From Chitiniphilus shinanonensis DSM 23277 (GTDB taxonomy: Bacteria > Pseudomonadota > Gammaproteobacteria > Burkholderiales > Chitinibacteraceae), in NCBI RefSeq assembly GCF_000374805.1, contig NZ_KB895349.1, forward strand, positions 45,912-109,911: a stretch of 64,000 nt of DNA. Reading direction: 5' to 3'. This document shows, in pieces, positions 38,370-47,611 of this stretch; the stretch's first letter is position 1; each line of letters begins with the position of its first letter. The notes under the pieces were generated by a model. That model was not told where the DNA came from, made no database searches, and saw only the letters and a program-made list of their open reading frames with translations. The translations under genes and the position numbers were made by a program.

Positions 38370-39224
38370 TCAGCGCGAGCGGCCGGCGGCGGCGCCCGCC
38401 GACGCGGCCACCACGGCGGCGATCGCCACGCCCTGGGCCAGCGTCGGCCGCTCGCCCAGCACCAGCAAACCCGCCAGCGTGGCGCAGGCCGGCCCCAGGC
38501 TTTGCAGGATGCCGAAGGTGCGTGCCGGCAAGCGCGCCAGCGCCGCCATCTCCAGGGTGTACGGCAGGGCGGTGGACAGCAGCGCCACCGCCAGCCCCAG
38601 CGGCAGGACGGTGGGGGAGAGCAGCGCCGCGCCGGCGTGGGCCGCCCCGACCGGCACCACGAGTACGGCGGCGAGTGTGCTGCCTAGCGCCACCGAGCCC
38701 AGTCCGTGCGCCGCGCCGGCCCGCTGGCCATAGACGATGTACAGCGCCCAGCACAGCCCGGCGCCCAGCGCGCAGGCGGCACCGAGCGGGTCGATGGCCG
38801 CCGCCTGGTCGCCCAACGGCAACAGACCCAGCAGCCCGGCCAGCGCCAGCGCGGCCCAGAGCAGATCGAGCGGACGGCGCGAGCCGAGGATGGCCACCGC
38901 CAGCGGCCCGGTGAATTCCAGCGCCACCGCCATGCCCAGCGGCACGCTGCGCAGCGCCAGGTAGAACAGCGAATTCATCGCCGCCAGTGCCACGCCATAG
39001 ATGCACAGCACCCGCCAGTCGCGGCGCGCCGGCCATTGCCGCCACGGACGCAGCCACGCCAGCAGCATCAGCGTGCCCAGGCCGAGGCGCAGCGCCACGG
39101 TGCCGGGCGCGCCCACCAGCGGGAACAGGATCTTGGCCAGGGCGGCGCCGGCCTGGATCGAGACGATGGCGGCCAGCGCCATCGCCAGCGCGCCCAGCGG
39201 GGGGCGGATGGGGGAATCGGACAT
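38370..39224 (-). CDS. EamA-family exporter, RhtA-like
   Basis: A 284-residue inner-membrane protein with about ten hydrophobic segments and two EamA halves. AMNSLFYLALRSVPLGMAVA and LEFTGPLAVAIL (residues about 80-112) are characteristic of RhtA-type threonine/homoserine exporters. The C-terminal half has STALPYTLEMAALARLPARTFGILQSLGPACA-type sequence. It is placed between two paralogous chemoreceptors on the same strand. Substrate assignment to amino acids is by similarity only. Confidence 0.83.
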   Translation of the reverse strand: MSDSPIRPPLGALAMALAAIVSIQAGAALAKILFPLVGAPGTVALRLGLGTLMLLAWLRPWRQWPARRDWRVLCIYGVALAAMNSLFYLALRSVPLGMAVALEFTGPLAVAILGSRRPLDLLWAALALAGLLGLLPLGDQAAAIDPLGAACALGAGLCWALYIVYGQRAGAAHGLGSVALGSTLAAVLVVPVGAAHAGAALLSPTVLPLGLAVALLSTALPYTLEMAALARLPARTFGILQSLGPACATLAGLLVLGERPTLAQGVAIAAVVAASAGAAAGRSR

Positions 39225-39276
39225 CGCCGCAGGATAACCCGCGCCCGCCGGCCCTGCCGCCGCCGGCCGGGCCGCG

Positions 39277-41346
39277 TCAGATCCGGAAGCGGTCGACGAT
39301 GCCGCGCAGGCTGGACGACAGGCGATCCAGGTCGTTCACCGCCGCGCTCACCTGGCCGACCACGTCGTGGTTCTGCTGCGCCATGCTGCTGATGCGCTCG
39401 ATGTGCTGGGCGATGTCGGTGCTGGCGCTGGCCTGTTCGCGCGTGGCCTCGGCGATCTGCCGCACGCTGTCCACCAGCGAGTCGGCACGCTGGCGGATTT
39501 CCACCAGGGCGCCGGCCGCCTCGCGCGAGCGCTCGACGCTGTCGCGGATCTGGCCGCGCGCCTGGCCGGTATCCTTGCCCGCCGCGTCGATCCCGCGCTG
39601 GATCTCGGCCACGATCTGATCGATCTCCACCGTGGCGGCGCCGGTATGCTCGGCCAGCTTGCGCACTTCGTCGGCCACCACCGCGAAGCCGCGCCCCTGC
39701 TCACCGGCGCGGGCGGCCTCGATGGCGGCGTTCAGCGCCAGCAGGTTGGTCTGGTCGGCGATGCCCCGGATCGACTGCACGATATGGTTCACCCGCTGCG
39801 ACTGCTCGGCCAGCCGGCCCATGGTGAGATCCAGCTGCTGCATCGATTCGTCGATGCGCGCCACCTCGGCGGCGACGTGGTCCACCCGCTGCTGGCCCTC
39901 GGCGGTGCCGGTGCTGGCGGCGCGCGCCGTTTCGCGGAAGTCGCCGGTGAAGCCGGCGATGTGCTGGCTGCTGACCGTCACCTCCTCGACGCTGGCGGCG
40001 GTGGCCGACGCCGCCTCGGCCTGTTGCTGCGACGCCTGGGTGACGCGATCGGCGCTGTCGCGCAACTGGCCGGCGGCCACGCCGATGCGATCGCTGTAGG
40101 CGTGCACCTCGCGGAACATCTCCTGCAGGTGCGCCATGAAGCGGTTGAACGCCTCGCTGGTGCGACCGATCTCGTCGTGCGCGGTGACGGCCAGCCGGCG
40201 CGTCAGGTCGCCCTCGCCGGACGACACTTCCTCCATCGCTGTCGCCAGCCGCGCCAGCGGCCGGGTCAGCGCGGCCAGCAGCACCGACAGCAGCGCCACG
40301 ATCAGCAGCACCGCGATCACCCCCACCAGGATGGCGCGGTTGCGCGCGTCGACCGCACGCTGCTCGATGGCCGCCAGCGGCACCGCCAGTCCCAGCGACC
40401 ACGCCTGGCCGGTGTCGTCGATGGTCACCGGGCGATAGCTGTAGAGCACGCCGTCGCGCTCGAACTGCACCGCCTGGCCAGACGCCACCTGGGCCTTGAA
40501 GCCGGGCGGGAAGTCGGCCTCGCGCAGCGGCTGGCCCAGTTGCGCGGCGTCGGGCCCGATCACCACCAGCCCGCCGTTGGAGATCAGCGATACGTGGCCC
40601 ACGCCCATCGGCTTGTACTGGCCGATGCCGCCGATCAGGCTGGCCAGCGGCAGATCCATCCCGGCCACCCCCAGCACCTTGCCGTCGCGCATCAGCGGCA
40701 GCGTCACCGACGACATCAGCACCTTGGTGTCCTGCACCTCGTACGCCGCCGGATCGGTGATGGTGGGGCGCTGGCGGCTCTTGGGCTGAAGGTAGAAGTC
40801 GCCCCAGCCCGGTTTGTCGTAGGGCGGCTGGTAGTCCTGCGGATGATCGCGGAACTGCTCGAAATCCTTGATCTGATCGCGCGGCACCATGGTGTCCTGC
40901 GAGATCTTGCCGTCGGTACGGGTGAAGTAGGGCGTGTAGCGGCCGCTCGGGTCGTGATGCGGCCAATCCAGGCGGAACTGGTCGTCCTTGCCGTCGAACG
41001 CATTGGGCTCCCACAGCAGCCACAGACCAGAGGCGGCGGGAAACCCTTGCAGCAGCTGCTCGATCATCGCGTTGGTGGCCTTGCGGTCCGGCGGCGCCAC
41101 CGTCTGCTGCGCCAGCACCACCTGGCCCAGATGGCGCGGCAGCGCGAATGCCTCGGCGAAATAGGCGCTGACCTGCTGCGAATAGGCGGCGGCCTGGGTA
41201 TCCAGTTCGGCGTGGCCGTCGGCGAGCGCGTCGCGCTGGATATGCAGGGCGATGGTGGCGATCATCGCCACGAAGCCGACGGTGACGGCAATACCGGCGG
41301 CAAGCAGGACCTTGGTCCTGAGCGACCAATCTTTCAGGCTGGACAT
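39277..41346 (-). CDS. Methyl-accepting chemotaxis protein with Cache domain
   Basis: A 689-residue chemoreceptor with the same layout as the one at 36155-38221: N-terminal [20 protein letters not shown] membrane start, periplasmic dCache sensor ([32 protein letters not shown]), HAMP region and [20 protein letters not shown] signalling tip. The signalling half is nearly identical to its paralogue, while the sensor has diverged. Duplication followed by change of ligand is likely. No docking pentapeptide is seen at the C-terminus (DRFRI). Confidence 0.93.
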   Translation of the reverse strand: MSSLKDWSLRTKVLLAAGIAVTVGFVAMIATIALHIQRDALADGHAELDTQAAAYSQQVSAYFAEAFALPRHLGQVVLAQQTVAPPDRKATNAMIEQLLQGFPAASGLWLLWEPNAFDGKDDQFRLDWPHHDPSGRYTPYFTRTDGKISQDTMVPRDQIKDFEQFRDHPQDYQPPYDKPGWGDFYLQPKSRQRPTITDPAAYEVQDTKVLMSSVTLPLMRDGKVLGVAGMDLPLASLIGGIGQYKPMGVGHVSLISNGGLVVIGPDAAQLGQPLREADFPPGFKAQVASGQAVQFERDGVLYSYRPVTIDDTGQAWSLGLAVPLAAIEQRAVDARNRAILVGVIAVLLIVALLSVLLAALTRPLARLATAMEEVSSGEGDLTRRLAVTAHDEIGRTSEAFNRFMAHLQEMFREVHAYSDRIGVAAGQLRDSADRVTQASQQQAEAASATAASVEEVTVSSQHIAGFTGDFRETARAASTGTAEGQQRVDHVAAEVARIDESMQQLDLTMGRLAEQSQRVNHIVQSIRGIADQTNLLALNAAIEAARAGEQGRGFAVVADEVRKLAEHTGAATVEIDQIVAEIQRGIDAAGKDTGQARGQIRDSVERSREAAGALVEIRQRADSLVDSVRQIAEATREQASASTDIAQHIERISSMAQQNHDVVGQVSAAVNDLDRLSSSLRGIVDRFRI

Positions 41347-41474
41347 GCGAGGGCTCCCATGAGGACAGTCAGCCGTGCCATCCCGGCGCGTGGTGCGCTC
41401 TGTGAGGCATAGATATAGCTGACGGCTGTCACACTATAGGAAATGGTCATCGCCTGAGCATGGCCCGCGCCCAC

Positions 41475-41497
41475 GAAAAACCCCGCCGCAGCGGGGT
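41475..41497 (-). terminator. Terminator of the FKBP gene
   Basis: Read on the − strand, ACCCCGC-TGCG-GCGGGGT is followed by TTTTTCG, 25 bases after the FKBP stop. Confidence 0.88.
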
Positions 41498-41521
41498 GTC
41501 GCAACGTCGGCGGCGGCGGGC

Positions 41522-41866
41522 TCAGTCGTCGCGGGTCAGCACTTCCAGCAGCTCGATCTCGAAGATCAGGTTGGAATTAGGCTTGATGTGCGCACCGATC
41601 TGGCGTTCGCCGTAGGCCAGATGGGCCGGCACGAACAGCCTGCGCCGGCCGCCCACCTTCATGCCGATCAGGCCCAGATCCCAGCCCTTGATCACGCGGC
41701 CGGTGCCGATCACGCACTGGAACGGCTTGCCGCGCGAGTACGACGAATCGAACTCGGTGCCATCCTCCAGGCTGCCGCGGTAATGGGCGGTGATCAGGGC
41801 GCCCTTGCTGATTTCCTTGCCATCGCCGGGGTGGAGGTCTTCGATTTGCAGTTCGGTGGGGGTCAT
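41522..41866 (-). CDS. FKBP-type peptidyl-prolyl isomerase
   Basis: A 114-residue single-domain FKBP. The core reads GALITAHYRGSLEDGTEFDS, then CVIGTGRVIKGWDLGLIGMK, VPAHLAYGERQIG and NSNLIFEIELLEV, keeping the aromatic/aliphatic proline-binding pocket. No signal peptide, so it is cytosolic; it speeds proline isomerisation during folding. It has its own terminator and is divergent from the Ltp-repeat gene. Confidence 0.95.
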   Translation of the reverse strand: MTPTELQIEDLHPGDGKEISKGALITAHYRGSLEDGTEFDSSYSRGKPFQCVIGTGRVIKGWDLGLIGMKVGGRRRLFVPAHLAYGERQIGAHIKPNSNLIFEIELLEVLTRDD

Positions 41867-42025
41867 GAGTCTGGTCGGTTGGGTTGGTTAATCATTCTAG
41901 GCGGACGCATTGGCTTGCATGTCATACATTGGCTTAGAGCAATGATGTCAGATCGCTTGGGCAAAGGAAGCTTCCGATGCATCTGCTTGGATAGATTTGC
42001 TTACATTTTCGGAGGAGAGACTGCT

Positions 42026-42403
42026 ATGAACTTCTTGAAATTAGCAATGATTGCGACCCTGTTTGCCGCAGTGCCAACATGGGCGGAAAGTCTGACTGGG
42101 CCTCAGAAAAATGCAGTGCGATCTGCAAAGCAGTACCTCAGTATGCAAGGCTTTTCACGGGATGGACTTATCCAACAACTTTCATCAGATTTTGGTGATG
42201 GTTACAAGGTTGCCGATGCGACCGTAGCAGTGGACAGCCTGAACATTGATTGGAACAAGGAAGCGGTTAGGTCTGCGAAGCAGTACCTCAGCATGCAGGG
42301 TTTCTCGTGCAAGGGGCTTATTCAACAGCTTTCGTCGAGTGCCGGCGACAGATACACCGTGAGCCAAGCAACATATGGGGCACAGAAGTCAGGTGCTTGC
42401 TGA
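42026..42403 (+). CDS. Small secreted protein with two Ltp-type repeats
   Basis: A 125-residue precursor with a signal peptide (MNFLKLAMIATLFAAVPTWA, cleavage before ES) and two copies of a 40-odd-residue repeat. Each starts VRSAKQYLSMQGFS and continues with a GLIQQLSS helix; SLNIDWNKEA links them. This is the pattern of Ltp-type domains, known from host cell surface lipoproteins of Gram-positive bacteria and phages, one of which gives superinfection exclusion. There is no lipobox; the only mature cysteines are at MQGFSCKG and the final residue. The region is clearly less GC-rich than its neighbours, suggesting transfer. GGAGGAG precedes the ATG. Confidence 0.75.
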   Translation: MNFLKLAMIATLFAAVPTWAESLTGPQKNAVRSAKQYLSMQGFSRDGLIQQLSSDFGDGYKVADATVAVDSLNIDWNKEAVRSAKQYLSMQGFSCKGLIQQLSSSAGDRYTVSQATYGAQKSGAC

Positions 42404-42458
42404 TAGGCCAAGTCATGGATTTCGATGACCAGCCTGGCGCCGATGGGCAGTAGCGCGC

Positions 42459-42617
42459 TCATCGGTCCGCGAGCGCCTTGATGACTTTCTGATGCGTGCG
42501 GTACACCCGCTTTGCCGCGTTCTGCACCACCCGCGAGCCTTCGGAGCCGTCGAGCTGCATCGCCACAGGGCGCAGCGGCGGGCGTTCTTTCAGGGATAAG
42601 CCGTAATTCTTCTTCAT
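42459..42617 (-). CDS. Small conserved-looking basic protein
   Basis: A 52-residue protein beginning MKKNYGLSLKERPPLRPV and ending in a helix with THQKVIKALADR. GAGG lies upstream of the ATG and codon use is normal for the region. A central MQLDGSEGS and AAKRV helix give a compact, plausible fold. I recall similar short proteins in other betaproteobacteria but cannot name a family. It may be cotranscribed with the LysE gene, which lies 73 bases upstream on the same strand. Confidence 0.55.
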   Translation of the reverse strand: MKKNYGLSLKERPPLRPVAMQLDGSEGSRVVQNAAKRVYRTHQKVIKALADR

Positions 42618-42690
42618 GGGATGCCTCACCCGCGAAGCGGTGATCGATCCCGGCAGTTTATCAGTTGATACATTTTGCGAACGGCGTGGC

Positions 42691-43305
42691 TCAATGCCGC
42701 GACACCGCCAGCAAGCCGCCCGCCGCGACGAAGGCGCCGCCGCAGGCGCGGTTGAAGGCGCGGATGCGGCGGGGTACCGCCAGCCAGCCGGCGAGGCGGG
42801 TGCCGCCCCAGGCGTAGGCCACCTGCCAGCTGGCCTCGATGACAAAGAAGGTGCCCAGCAGGATCGCCCATTGCGGCCCTTGCGGGCGGTGGGCGTCGAT
42901 GAACTGCGGCAGGAAGGCGGCGGCGAACAGGATGGCCTTGGGGTTGGACAGCGCCACCGTCAGCCCGGTGCGAAAGCGCGCGGCCGCGTTGTTGGCGTCG
43001 GCGCGGGGCAGATGCAGCGCCGCGCCCGCGCGCCACGCCTGGATGCCCAGCCACGCCAGGTACAGCGCGCCGGCCACCTTCAGCACGGTGAACAGCGTCA
43101 CCGAAGCCGCCAGCAATGCGCCGACACCCATCGCCGACAGCCCGATCAGCAGCAGCAGGCCCAGCAGCGCGCCGGACATGGTGACCAGCGTGGCGCGCGC
43201 GCCGTAGCGTACGCCGTGCGACAGCATCAGCAGCATGTTGGGGCCGGGCGTGGCCGAGATCAGCAGGGTGGCGGCGACGAAGGCGAACCAGAGGTCGAGG
43301 CGCAT
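42691..43305 (-). CDS. LysE/RhtB family exporter
   Basis: A 204-residue inner-membrane protein with about six hydrophobic segments. The N-terminal FVAATLLISATPGPNMLLML (residues about 8-27) is the LysE/RhtB signature, and ALSNPKAILFAAAFLPQFID (residues about 123-142) is the second. Members export amino acids such as threonine, homoserine, leucine or lysine; specificity is not predictable. Length is normal. Start at 43305. Confidence 0.92.
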   Translation of the reverse strand: MRLDLWFAFVAATLLISATPGPNMLLMLSHGVRYGARATLVTMSGALLGLLLLIGLSAMGVGALLAASVTLFTVLKVAGALYLAWLGIQAWRAGAALHLPRADANNAAARFRTGLTVALSNPKAILFAAAFLPQFIDAHRPQGPQWAILLGTFFVIEASWQVAYAWGGTRLAGWLAVPRRIRAFNRACGGAFVAAGGLLAVSRH

Positions 43306-43348
43306 GGCGGGTTCCTGGTGTGGATGGGGACAGCTAGGAGCGGCTGAC

Positions 43349-43389
43349 AAAACCCAGCGTAGCGGTCCTGGCAAGCAGCGCGAAACGCA
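43349..43389 (-). repeat. Second copy of the short dispersed repeat
   Basis: The reverse complement begins TGCGTTTCGCGCTGCTTGCC and ends CGCTGGGTTTT, matching 5155-5197. It lies between RidA and LysE. Confidence 0.45.
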
Positions 43390-43455
43390 CACAGTCCGTG
43401 CAGTACGGCAAGCGAGGCTCGACCCCCCGGCGCGACTCAGCCAGGGGGGCCGCGG

Positions 43456-43836
43456 TCAGCCCAGCACCATCACCGCGTCGGCCTCGACCAGCGCGCCCTT
43501 GGGCAGCGCGGCGGCCTGGATGGCGGCGCGGGCGGGGAAGGGCTGGCTGAAGTATTCGCCCATGATCTGGTTCAGCGTGGCGAAGTTGGCCAGATCGACC
43601 ACGAACACGCCCAGCTTCACCACGTCCGACAGATCGCCGCCGGCAGCCTGGCAGACCGCGCGCAGGTTCTTGAACACCTGGTGGCATTGCGCCTCGAAGC
43701 CGTCCACCAGCGTGTTGCTGACCGGGTCCAGCCCGATCTGGCCGGACAGGTAGACGGTGTCGCCGACCTTGACGGCCTGGGAGTAAGTGCCGACGGCGGC
43801 GGGGGCGTGGTCGCTGTGGACGATGGTCTTGCTCAT
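43456..43836 (-). CDS. RidA family protein (reactive enamine/imine deaminase)
   Basis: A 126-residue RidA/YjgF/UK114 protein that hydrolyses reactive 2-aminoacrylate and related imines. It has [28 protein letters not shown], and the C-terminal signature [20 protein letters not shown] with the substrate-binding Arg and Glu positions. Trimers form in the family. It lies upstream of the LysE gene on the same strand. Confidence 0.95.
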   Translation of the reverse strand: MSKTIVHSDHAPAAVGTYSQAVKVGDTVYLSGQIGLDPVSNTLVDGFEAQCHQVFKNLRAVCQAAGGDLSDVVKLGVFVVDLANFATLNQIMGEYFSQPFPARAAIQAAALPKGALVEADAVMVLG

Positions 43837-44040
43837 GACGGATTCCAGTGAAGGCAAAACCCGCAGTGTAGCGGTTGGCGCCGCGCTGTAGGACCACGCC
43901 GACCAGGGGCTCCCCGCTTTTCCTATGGCAAGTGGCGGGGGTGGCCGACGGTACGGCCGAGGCCTCGGGCATAGCATGGTTTGCACGGCCAAGGGCGGAT
44001 CCGCCGCCGGCCAAGCTTTCAACCGTACAGGAGAAAGACC

Positions 44041-44253
44041 ATGAACCGCGATCAAGTGGAAGGCAACTGGAAGCAGTTCAAGGGCAAGGTCCGCGAACAG
44101 TGGGGCAAGCTCACCGACGATGCGCTCGACCAGATCGAGGGTCGCCGCGAACAACTGTCCGGCAAGATCCAGGAAGCCTACGGCGTTTCCCGCGAGGAAG
44201 CCGAAAAGCAGATCGCCGACTTCGAGCGCAGCAGCAGCTACAAGTGGCATTGA
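44041..44253 (+). CDS. CsbD family stress protein
   Basis: A 70-residue hydrophilic protein. [20 protein letters not shown] and [19 protein letters not shown] are typical of CsbD, a small helical general-stress protein of unknown action. CAGGAG lies 9 bases upstream of the ATG. Followed 105 bases later by the Cys-repeat periplasmic protein, it begins a group of stress/envelope genes that reaches to about 50 kb. Confidence 0.95.
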   Translation: MNRDQVEGNWKQFKGKVREQWGKLTDDALDQIEGRREQLSGKIQEAYGVSREEAEKQIADFERSSSYKWH

Positions 44254-44358
44254 TTCGGGCGCGAGCCCCCCGCGAGGCTGGTGGCCCACGCCCCGGCCTC
44301 GCGTCGCGCACCGGCGCCCGTTGAGCGCCGTACAAGACCAGAAAAAAGGAGAAACACC

Positions 44359-44937
44359 ATGAACCAGCAATCCCGATCCGGCGCCACCCTGCTTGCCACG
44401 CTGCTGCTGGCCCTGGGCACCTACGCCCACGCCGACAGCGACACCTACAAGGCCCAGAAGCAGACCATCGAGGCACGCCACGATGCCGCCAAGGGCCAGT
44501 GCAAGAACCTGGCCGGCAACGCCAAGGACGTCTGTCAGGCCCGTGCCGACGCCGACCGCGACATCGCGCTGGCCGAAGCCGAGGCCGCCGACAAGAACAC
44601 CGCCGATGCCCGCGCCGACGCCGCGCGCACCCGTGCCAAGTCCGAATACAAGGTCAAGGCCGAACAGTGCGACGACCTGGCCGGCAACAAGAAGGACGTG
44701 TGCGTGAAGGAGGCCAAGGCCGCCCGCGACAAGGCGCTGGCCGACGCCGACGCCCGCGAGAAGACCGACAAGGTCAGCAGCAAGGCCGCCGCCGAGGAAC
44801 ACGACGCCGCCGCCAAGGCCGCGCGCGAGAAGCGCGACGCCGATTACAAGGTGGCCAAGGAGCGCTGCGACGAGCTGGCCGGCGACGCCAAGAAGACCTG
44901 CGTCGACGACGCCAAGCGTCGCTTCGGCCAGGATTGA
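44359..44937 (+). CDS. Periplasmic Lys/Ala-rich protein with three CX(9)C repeats
   Basis: A 192-residue precursor with a signal peptide (cleavage likely after TYAHA). The mature part is hydrophilic, highly charged and helical. Three repeats share the pattern C-x2-LAG(N/D)-x-K-x2-[27 protein letters not shown] and [13 protein letters not shown]. The spaced cysteine pairs may form disulfides in helical hairpins. A diverged relative lies at 47039-47557. No function is known; such proteins occur with CsbD in betaproteobacteria. AAAAAAGGAG precedes the ATG. Confidence 0.8.
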   Translation: MNQQSRSGATLLATLLLALGTYAHADSDTYKAQKQTIEARHDAAKGQCKNLAGNAKDVCQARADADRDIALAEAEAADKNTADARADAARTRAKSEYKVKAEQCDDLAGNKKDVCVKEAKAARDKALADADAREKTDKVSSKAAAEEHDAAAKAAREKRDADYKVAKERCDELAGDAKKTCVDDAKRRFGQD

Positions 44938-44973
44938 TCCCGGCGCACCGTCGCCGGCAGGACACCGGCCTGG

Positions 44974-45201
44974 GGGCGAATCGATATTCAAACGTGGGTG
45001 CGAAGGGCGAAGGCCGGGATGCAGGGTAAGGCGTAACGCAGCCATGCGCCCGACCTTCGCCCTTCCCTGCGGGTTGGTCCGTGGGCCGGCGTCTGCTTTG
45101 TCGCACGGCTTGCAGATAGGAAGGCTATCTGCTGCGCCGTGCTTCGCGCAGCCATCCGGCCCACGGATCAACGCATCCCACGTTTGAAGGTCGATTCGCC
45201 C
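44974..45201. repeat. Inverted-repeat element with nested hairpins
   Basis: Outer arms GGGCGAATCGATATTCAAAC (44974-44993, continuing GTGGGTGCG) and, on the other strand, GGGCGAATCGACCTTCAAAC (from 45201 leftward) are about 29 bp with few mismatches. Inside lie GTCCGTGGGCCGG/CCGGCCCACGGAT and GCAGATAG/CTATCTGC stems. The right arm shares 20 identical bases with 31141-31160. It holds no convincing gene and looks like a small non-coding mobile or structural element filling the 302-base gap. Confidence 0.7.
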
Positions 45202-45239
45202 TCGTGCCGGTGTTTTTTCTTTGAACGGGCAGAGCCGTC

Positions 45240-46424
45240 ATGAAATCGCACGATACACCGTTGACCCCGGCCGCGGGCGTGGTGCCCGGCCCGTTGCAGC
45301 CCGCCGCCACCTTGCGCCGGCTGACCCTGATGCTGCTGTCGGCCGGACCGCTGTCCGGCCTGTTCACCGTGGTGCTGCTGCTGGCGCTGATGGGGCTGGC
45401 GCGCGAGATGCTGGTGCCCATCGTGGTCGGCCTGCTGCTGGCGCTGTTGCTCGATCCCATCGTGGTTCTCGCCATGCGCGGGGTGCCGTCGCGCGGCATC
45501 GCCACCGTGCTGGTGATGGCGCTGGTGAGCGCGGTGTTCGCCTGCGGCGTGGCGTTCTTCGGGCACCAGCTGGTGTCGGCCGCCGAGCGCGTGCCGGAGC
45601 TGACGCAGAAAGTGGCGGCGGAGATCGGCCGCCTGCAACACGACCCCGACAACCTGCTCACCCGCGTGGGCGGCTCGCTCACCCGGCTGGAGCGCTCGCT
45701 GGCGCCGGGCGAGACGCCGCTACCGCCCACCGCGCCGGTCGAGCCGGCGGTACGGGTGCCGCCGCCCAGCGGCCCCGGCTCGCTGCTCAAGGACACCGCC
45801 ATCCTCGCCACCAGCTCGATGCTGGTGGTGCTGTCCAAGTTCACCGTCATCCTGCTGATGACCTTCCTCTCGTTGCTGGAGATGCCGCGCCTCACCCGTG
45901 GCTTCCTGCGCGTGCTGCGGCTGGCGCAATGCGCCCGCCCGTGCGCCCGCGACCTGCTGCGCGAGCCCTTGCGCCAGCTGCGGCTGTACGTCGGCGTGTT
46001 GCTGGTGTCCAACGTGGCCATCGGCGTGCTGGCCGGCATCGGCTTCGCCCTGGCCGGCCTGGAGAACCCGGTGGGCTGGGGCGTCGCCGCCGGCCTGCTG
46101 CACTTCGTGCCCTACATCGGCCTGGCGCTGTTCGGCGTGCTCACCTTCGGCATCGCCTACCTGCACGACGGCAACCTGTGGCTGGCGCTGCTGACCGCCT
46201 GCGCCATGCTGCTGACGGCATCGCTGGCCGGCACCCTGCTGGTGTCGTGGATGCAAAGCCGCCTGTCGCGGGTCAACCAGACCTCGATCTTCGTCTCGAT
46301 GATCTTCTGGGGCTGGCTGTGGGGCCTGTGGGGCCTGATCCTCGGCCCCGCGCTGGCGGTGATGATGAAGGCCGTGCTCGACCGCATGCGCCGGGGGCGG
46401 GCGATCTCCTGGATGATGGAGTGA
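45240..46424 (+). CDS. AI-2E family transporter (PerM/TqsA-like)
   Basis: A 394-residue inner-membrane protein with about eight hydrophobic segments. It has the long loop VRVPPPSGPGSLLKD in the middle, the family segment LREPLRQLRLYVGVLLVSNV, and LAGLENPVGWGVAAGLLHFVPYIG (residues about 260-285), then ILGPALAVMMKAVLDRM. Family members export the AI-2 signal or transport ions; many are unassigned. It starts 40 bases after the inverted-repeat element, and a CACAGAG palindrome follows the stop. Confidence 0.88.
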   Translation: MKSHDTPLTPAAGVVPGPLQPAATLRRLTLMLLSAGPLSGLFTVVLLLALMGLAREMLVPIVVGLLLALLLDPIVVLAMRGVPSRGIATVLVMALVSAVFACGVAFFGHQLVSAAERVPELTQKVAAEIGRLQHDPDNLLTRVGGSLTRLERSLAPGETPLPPTAPVEPAVRVPPPSGPGSLLKDTAILATSSMLVVLSKFTVILLMTFLSLLEMPRLTRGFLRVLRLAQCARPCARDLLREPLRQLRLYVGVLLVSNVAIGVLAGIGFALAGLENPVGWGVAAGLLHFVPYIGLALFGVLTFGIAYLHDGNLWLALLTACAMLLTASLAGTLLVSWMQSRLSRVNQTSIFVSMIFWGWLWGLWGLILGPALAVMMKAVLDRMRRGRAISWMME

Positions 46425-46429
46425 GGGGG

Positions 46430-46706
46430 TGAGGCGGGAAGGGAGAAGAGGGAAGGGGGAAGGGTAAAACCCGAACCCCACATCTTGAAACACAGAGAGC
46501 ACAGAGAACACGGAGATTCACAGAGAAAACCGAGGTAAGGCAGGGCGGCCCATGGAAGCGTTTTCCAGGCAAGGTGCCCCATTCCTCGGATCAAGCGGTC
46601 CTTCCGCTTGGCTTTTCTCCGTGTAGCTCTGTGTTCTCTGTGCTCTCTGTGTTTCAAGATTTGGAATTTGCAGTGGCCCTACGCTGTTGCCCCCTTCCCC
46701 CGCCTC
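46430..46706. repeat. Long palindromic repeat, CACAGAG family, copy 4
   Basis: It begins 6 bases after the AI-2E gene stop. Left arms are a G/A-rich run (46436-46467) and CTTGAAACACAGAGAGCACA (from 46485); the right arm is TCTGTGCTCTCTGTGTTTCAAG-type (about 46636-46660) with a less well kept CCCCCTTCCCCCGCC end. The central loop of about 80 bases differs from other copies. 46707-46841 holds no gene before the entericidin. Confidence 0.9.
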
Positions 46707-46841
46707 CCGCCCGCCGTTGTCAGCCTCGTCCTACGAAACAATACGCCCGCTTACGATATCGGCATGGTCGGGCGGGTCGTAGATTGGCGGCATGGGAACG
46801 GCTGAGTCCGGTCCCGGATTCCATTCCAAGGAGAAACCATC

Positions 46842-46979
46842 ATGAAACGCCTGATCGCCGTGCTCGGCCTTGCCTGCCTGACCCTGCTCACCGCCTGCAA
46901 CACCGTCCAGGGGGCGGGCAAGGATATCGAGAAGGGTGGGGAGAAGATCCAGGGCGCCGCCGAGGACGCCAAGAAGTGA
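46842..46979 (+). CDS. Entericidin A/B family lipoprotein
   Basis: A 45-residue precursor. The type II signal MKRLIAVLGLACLTLLTAC has the lipobox LTAC, followed by NTVQGAGKDIEKGGEKIQGA, the typical entericidin helix. Entericidins are tiny envelope lipoproteins; in enterobacteria EcnB is a bacteriolytic toxin under stationary-phase control with antidote EcnA. Only one gene of the family is seen here. AAGGAG precedes the ATG. It belongs to the stress/envelope group. Confidence 0.93.
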   Translation: MKRLIAVLGLACLTLLTACNTVQGAGKDIEKGGEKIQGAAEDAKK

Positions 46980-47038
46980 CGCAGTCCGCGCCGCGTCGGC
47001 GGGGCCGGCGTGGCGCGGCGAACCGGGAGGAACGTGCG

Positions 47039-47557
47039 ATGAACAGGTTCCATTGGGGATGCGCGCCGCTGCTGGCGGCGCTGTGCCTGCCGGCCATCGC
47101 GGCCGGCGACGAAGAAGCGGCGGTGACGCGGCAGTACCGCCAGCAGGTGGCGGCATGTGCCGCGCATGGCGGCGAGCAACGGTTGGCGTGCCTGGACGAA
47201 GCCGCGCTGGATCGCACCATCGCGCTGGAAGACCTGCGCGCCCAGGCCGAGAACACGCCGCAGGCGCGCATCCGCGCCGCGCGCAACAAGGTGGCGGCGG
47301 CCTACGCGCTGGCCGAGGCGCAATGCGCGCGCGGCGCGGCGGCATTGCGTGGTGCCTGCCGCACCCAGGCCGGCGCCCAGCGCGACGCCGCGTTGGCCGA
47401 TATCGCGCACAACCAGATGGCCTTCGTGTCCTACGACGCGCTGGCGGCGGGCGCCGACGACGGCTCGCTGCGCCGTGCCGCGCTGGCCTGCGGCAAGCTG
47501 CGCGAGTCCGAGCGCGAACGCTGCGAAAAGCAGTTGGCCCACCGCCAGGCGCTGTAG
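47039..47557 (+). CDS. Periplasmic Ala/Arg-rich protein with Cys pairs
   Basis: A 172-residue precursor with a signal peptide (CAPLLAALCLPAIAAG). The mature helical protein has CAAHGGEQRLACLDEAALDR and CARGAAALRGAC pairs and a last CGKLRESERERC. The spacing, C-x9/10-C, resembles the repeats of the protein at 44359, so the two are probably distant paralogues. GGGAGG precedes the ATG. It lies 59 bases after the entericidin gene, convergent with a histidine kinase. Function unknown. Confidence 0.7.
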   Translation: MNRFHWGCAPLLAALCLPAIAAGDEEAAVTRQYRQQVAACAAHGGEQRLACLDEAALDRTIALEDLRAQAENTPQARIRAARNKVAAAYALAEAQCARGAAALRGACRTQAGAQRDAALADIAHNQMAFVSYDALAAGADDGSLRRAALACGKLRESERERCEKQLAHRQAL

Positions 47558-47611
47558 TGCGACGGGCCCCGGCGCGGCCGGGGCGGGAACAGTCGGAACC
47601 GGTGGGTCGAC

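Noticed and set aside
42026..42403. Treating the Ltp-repeat protein as a lipoprotein
   Set aside because: The signal ends without a lipobox cysteine; the mature cysteines are far from the cleavage site, so lipidation is not supported.
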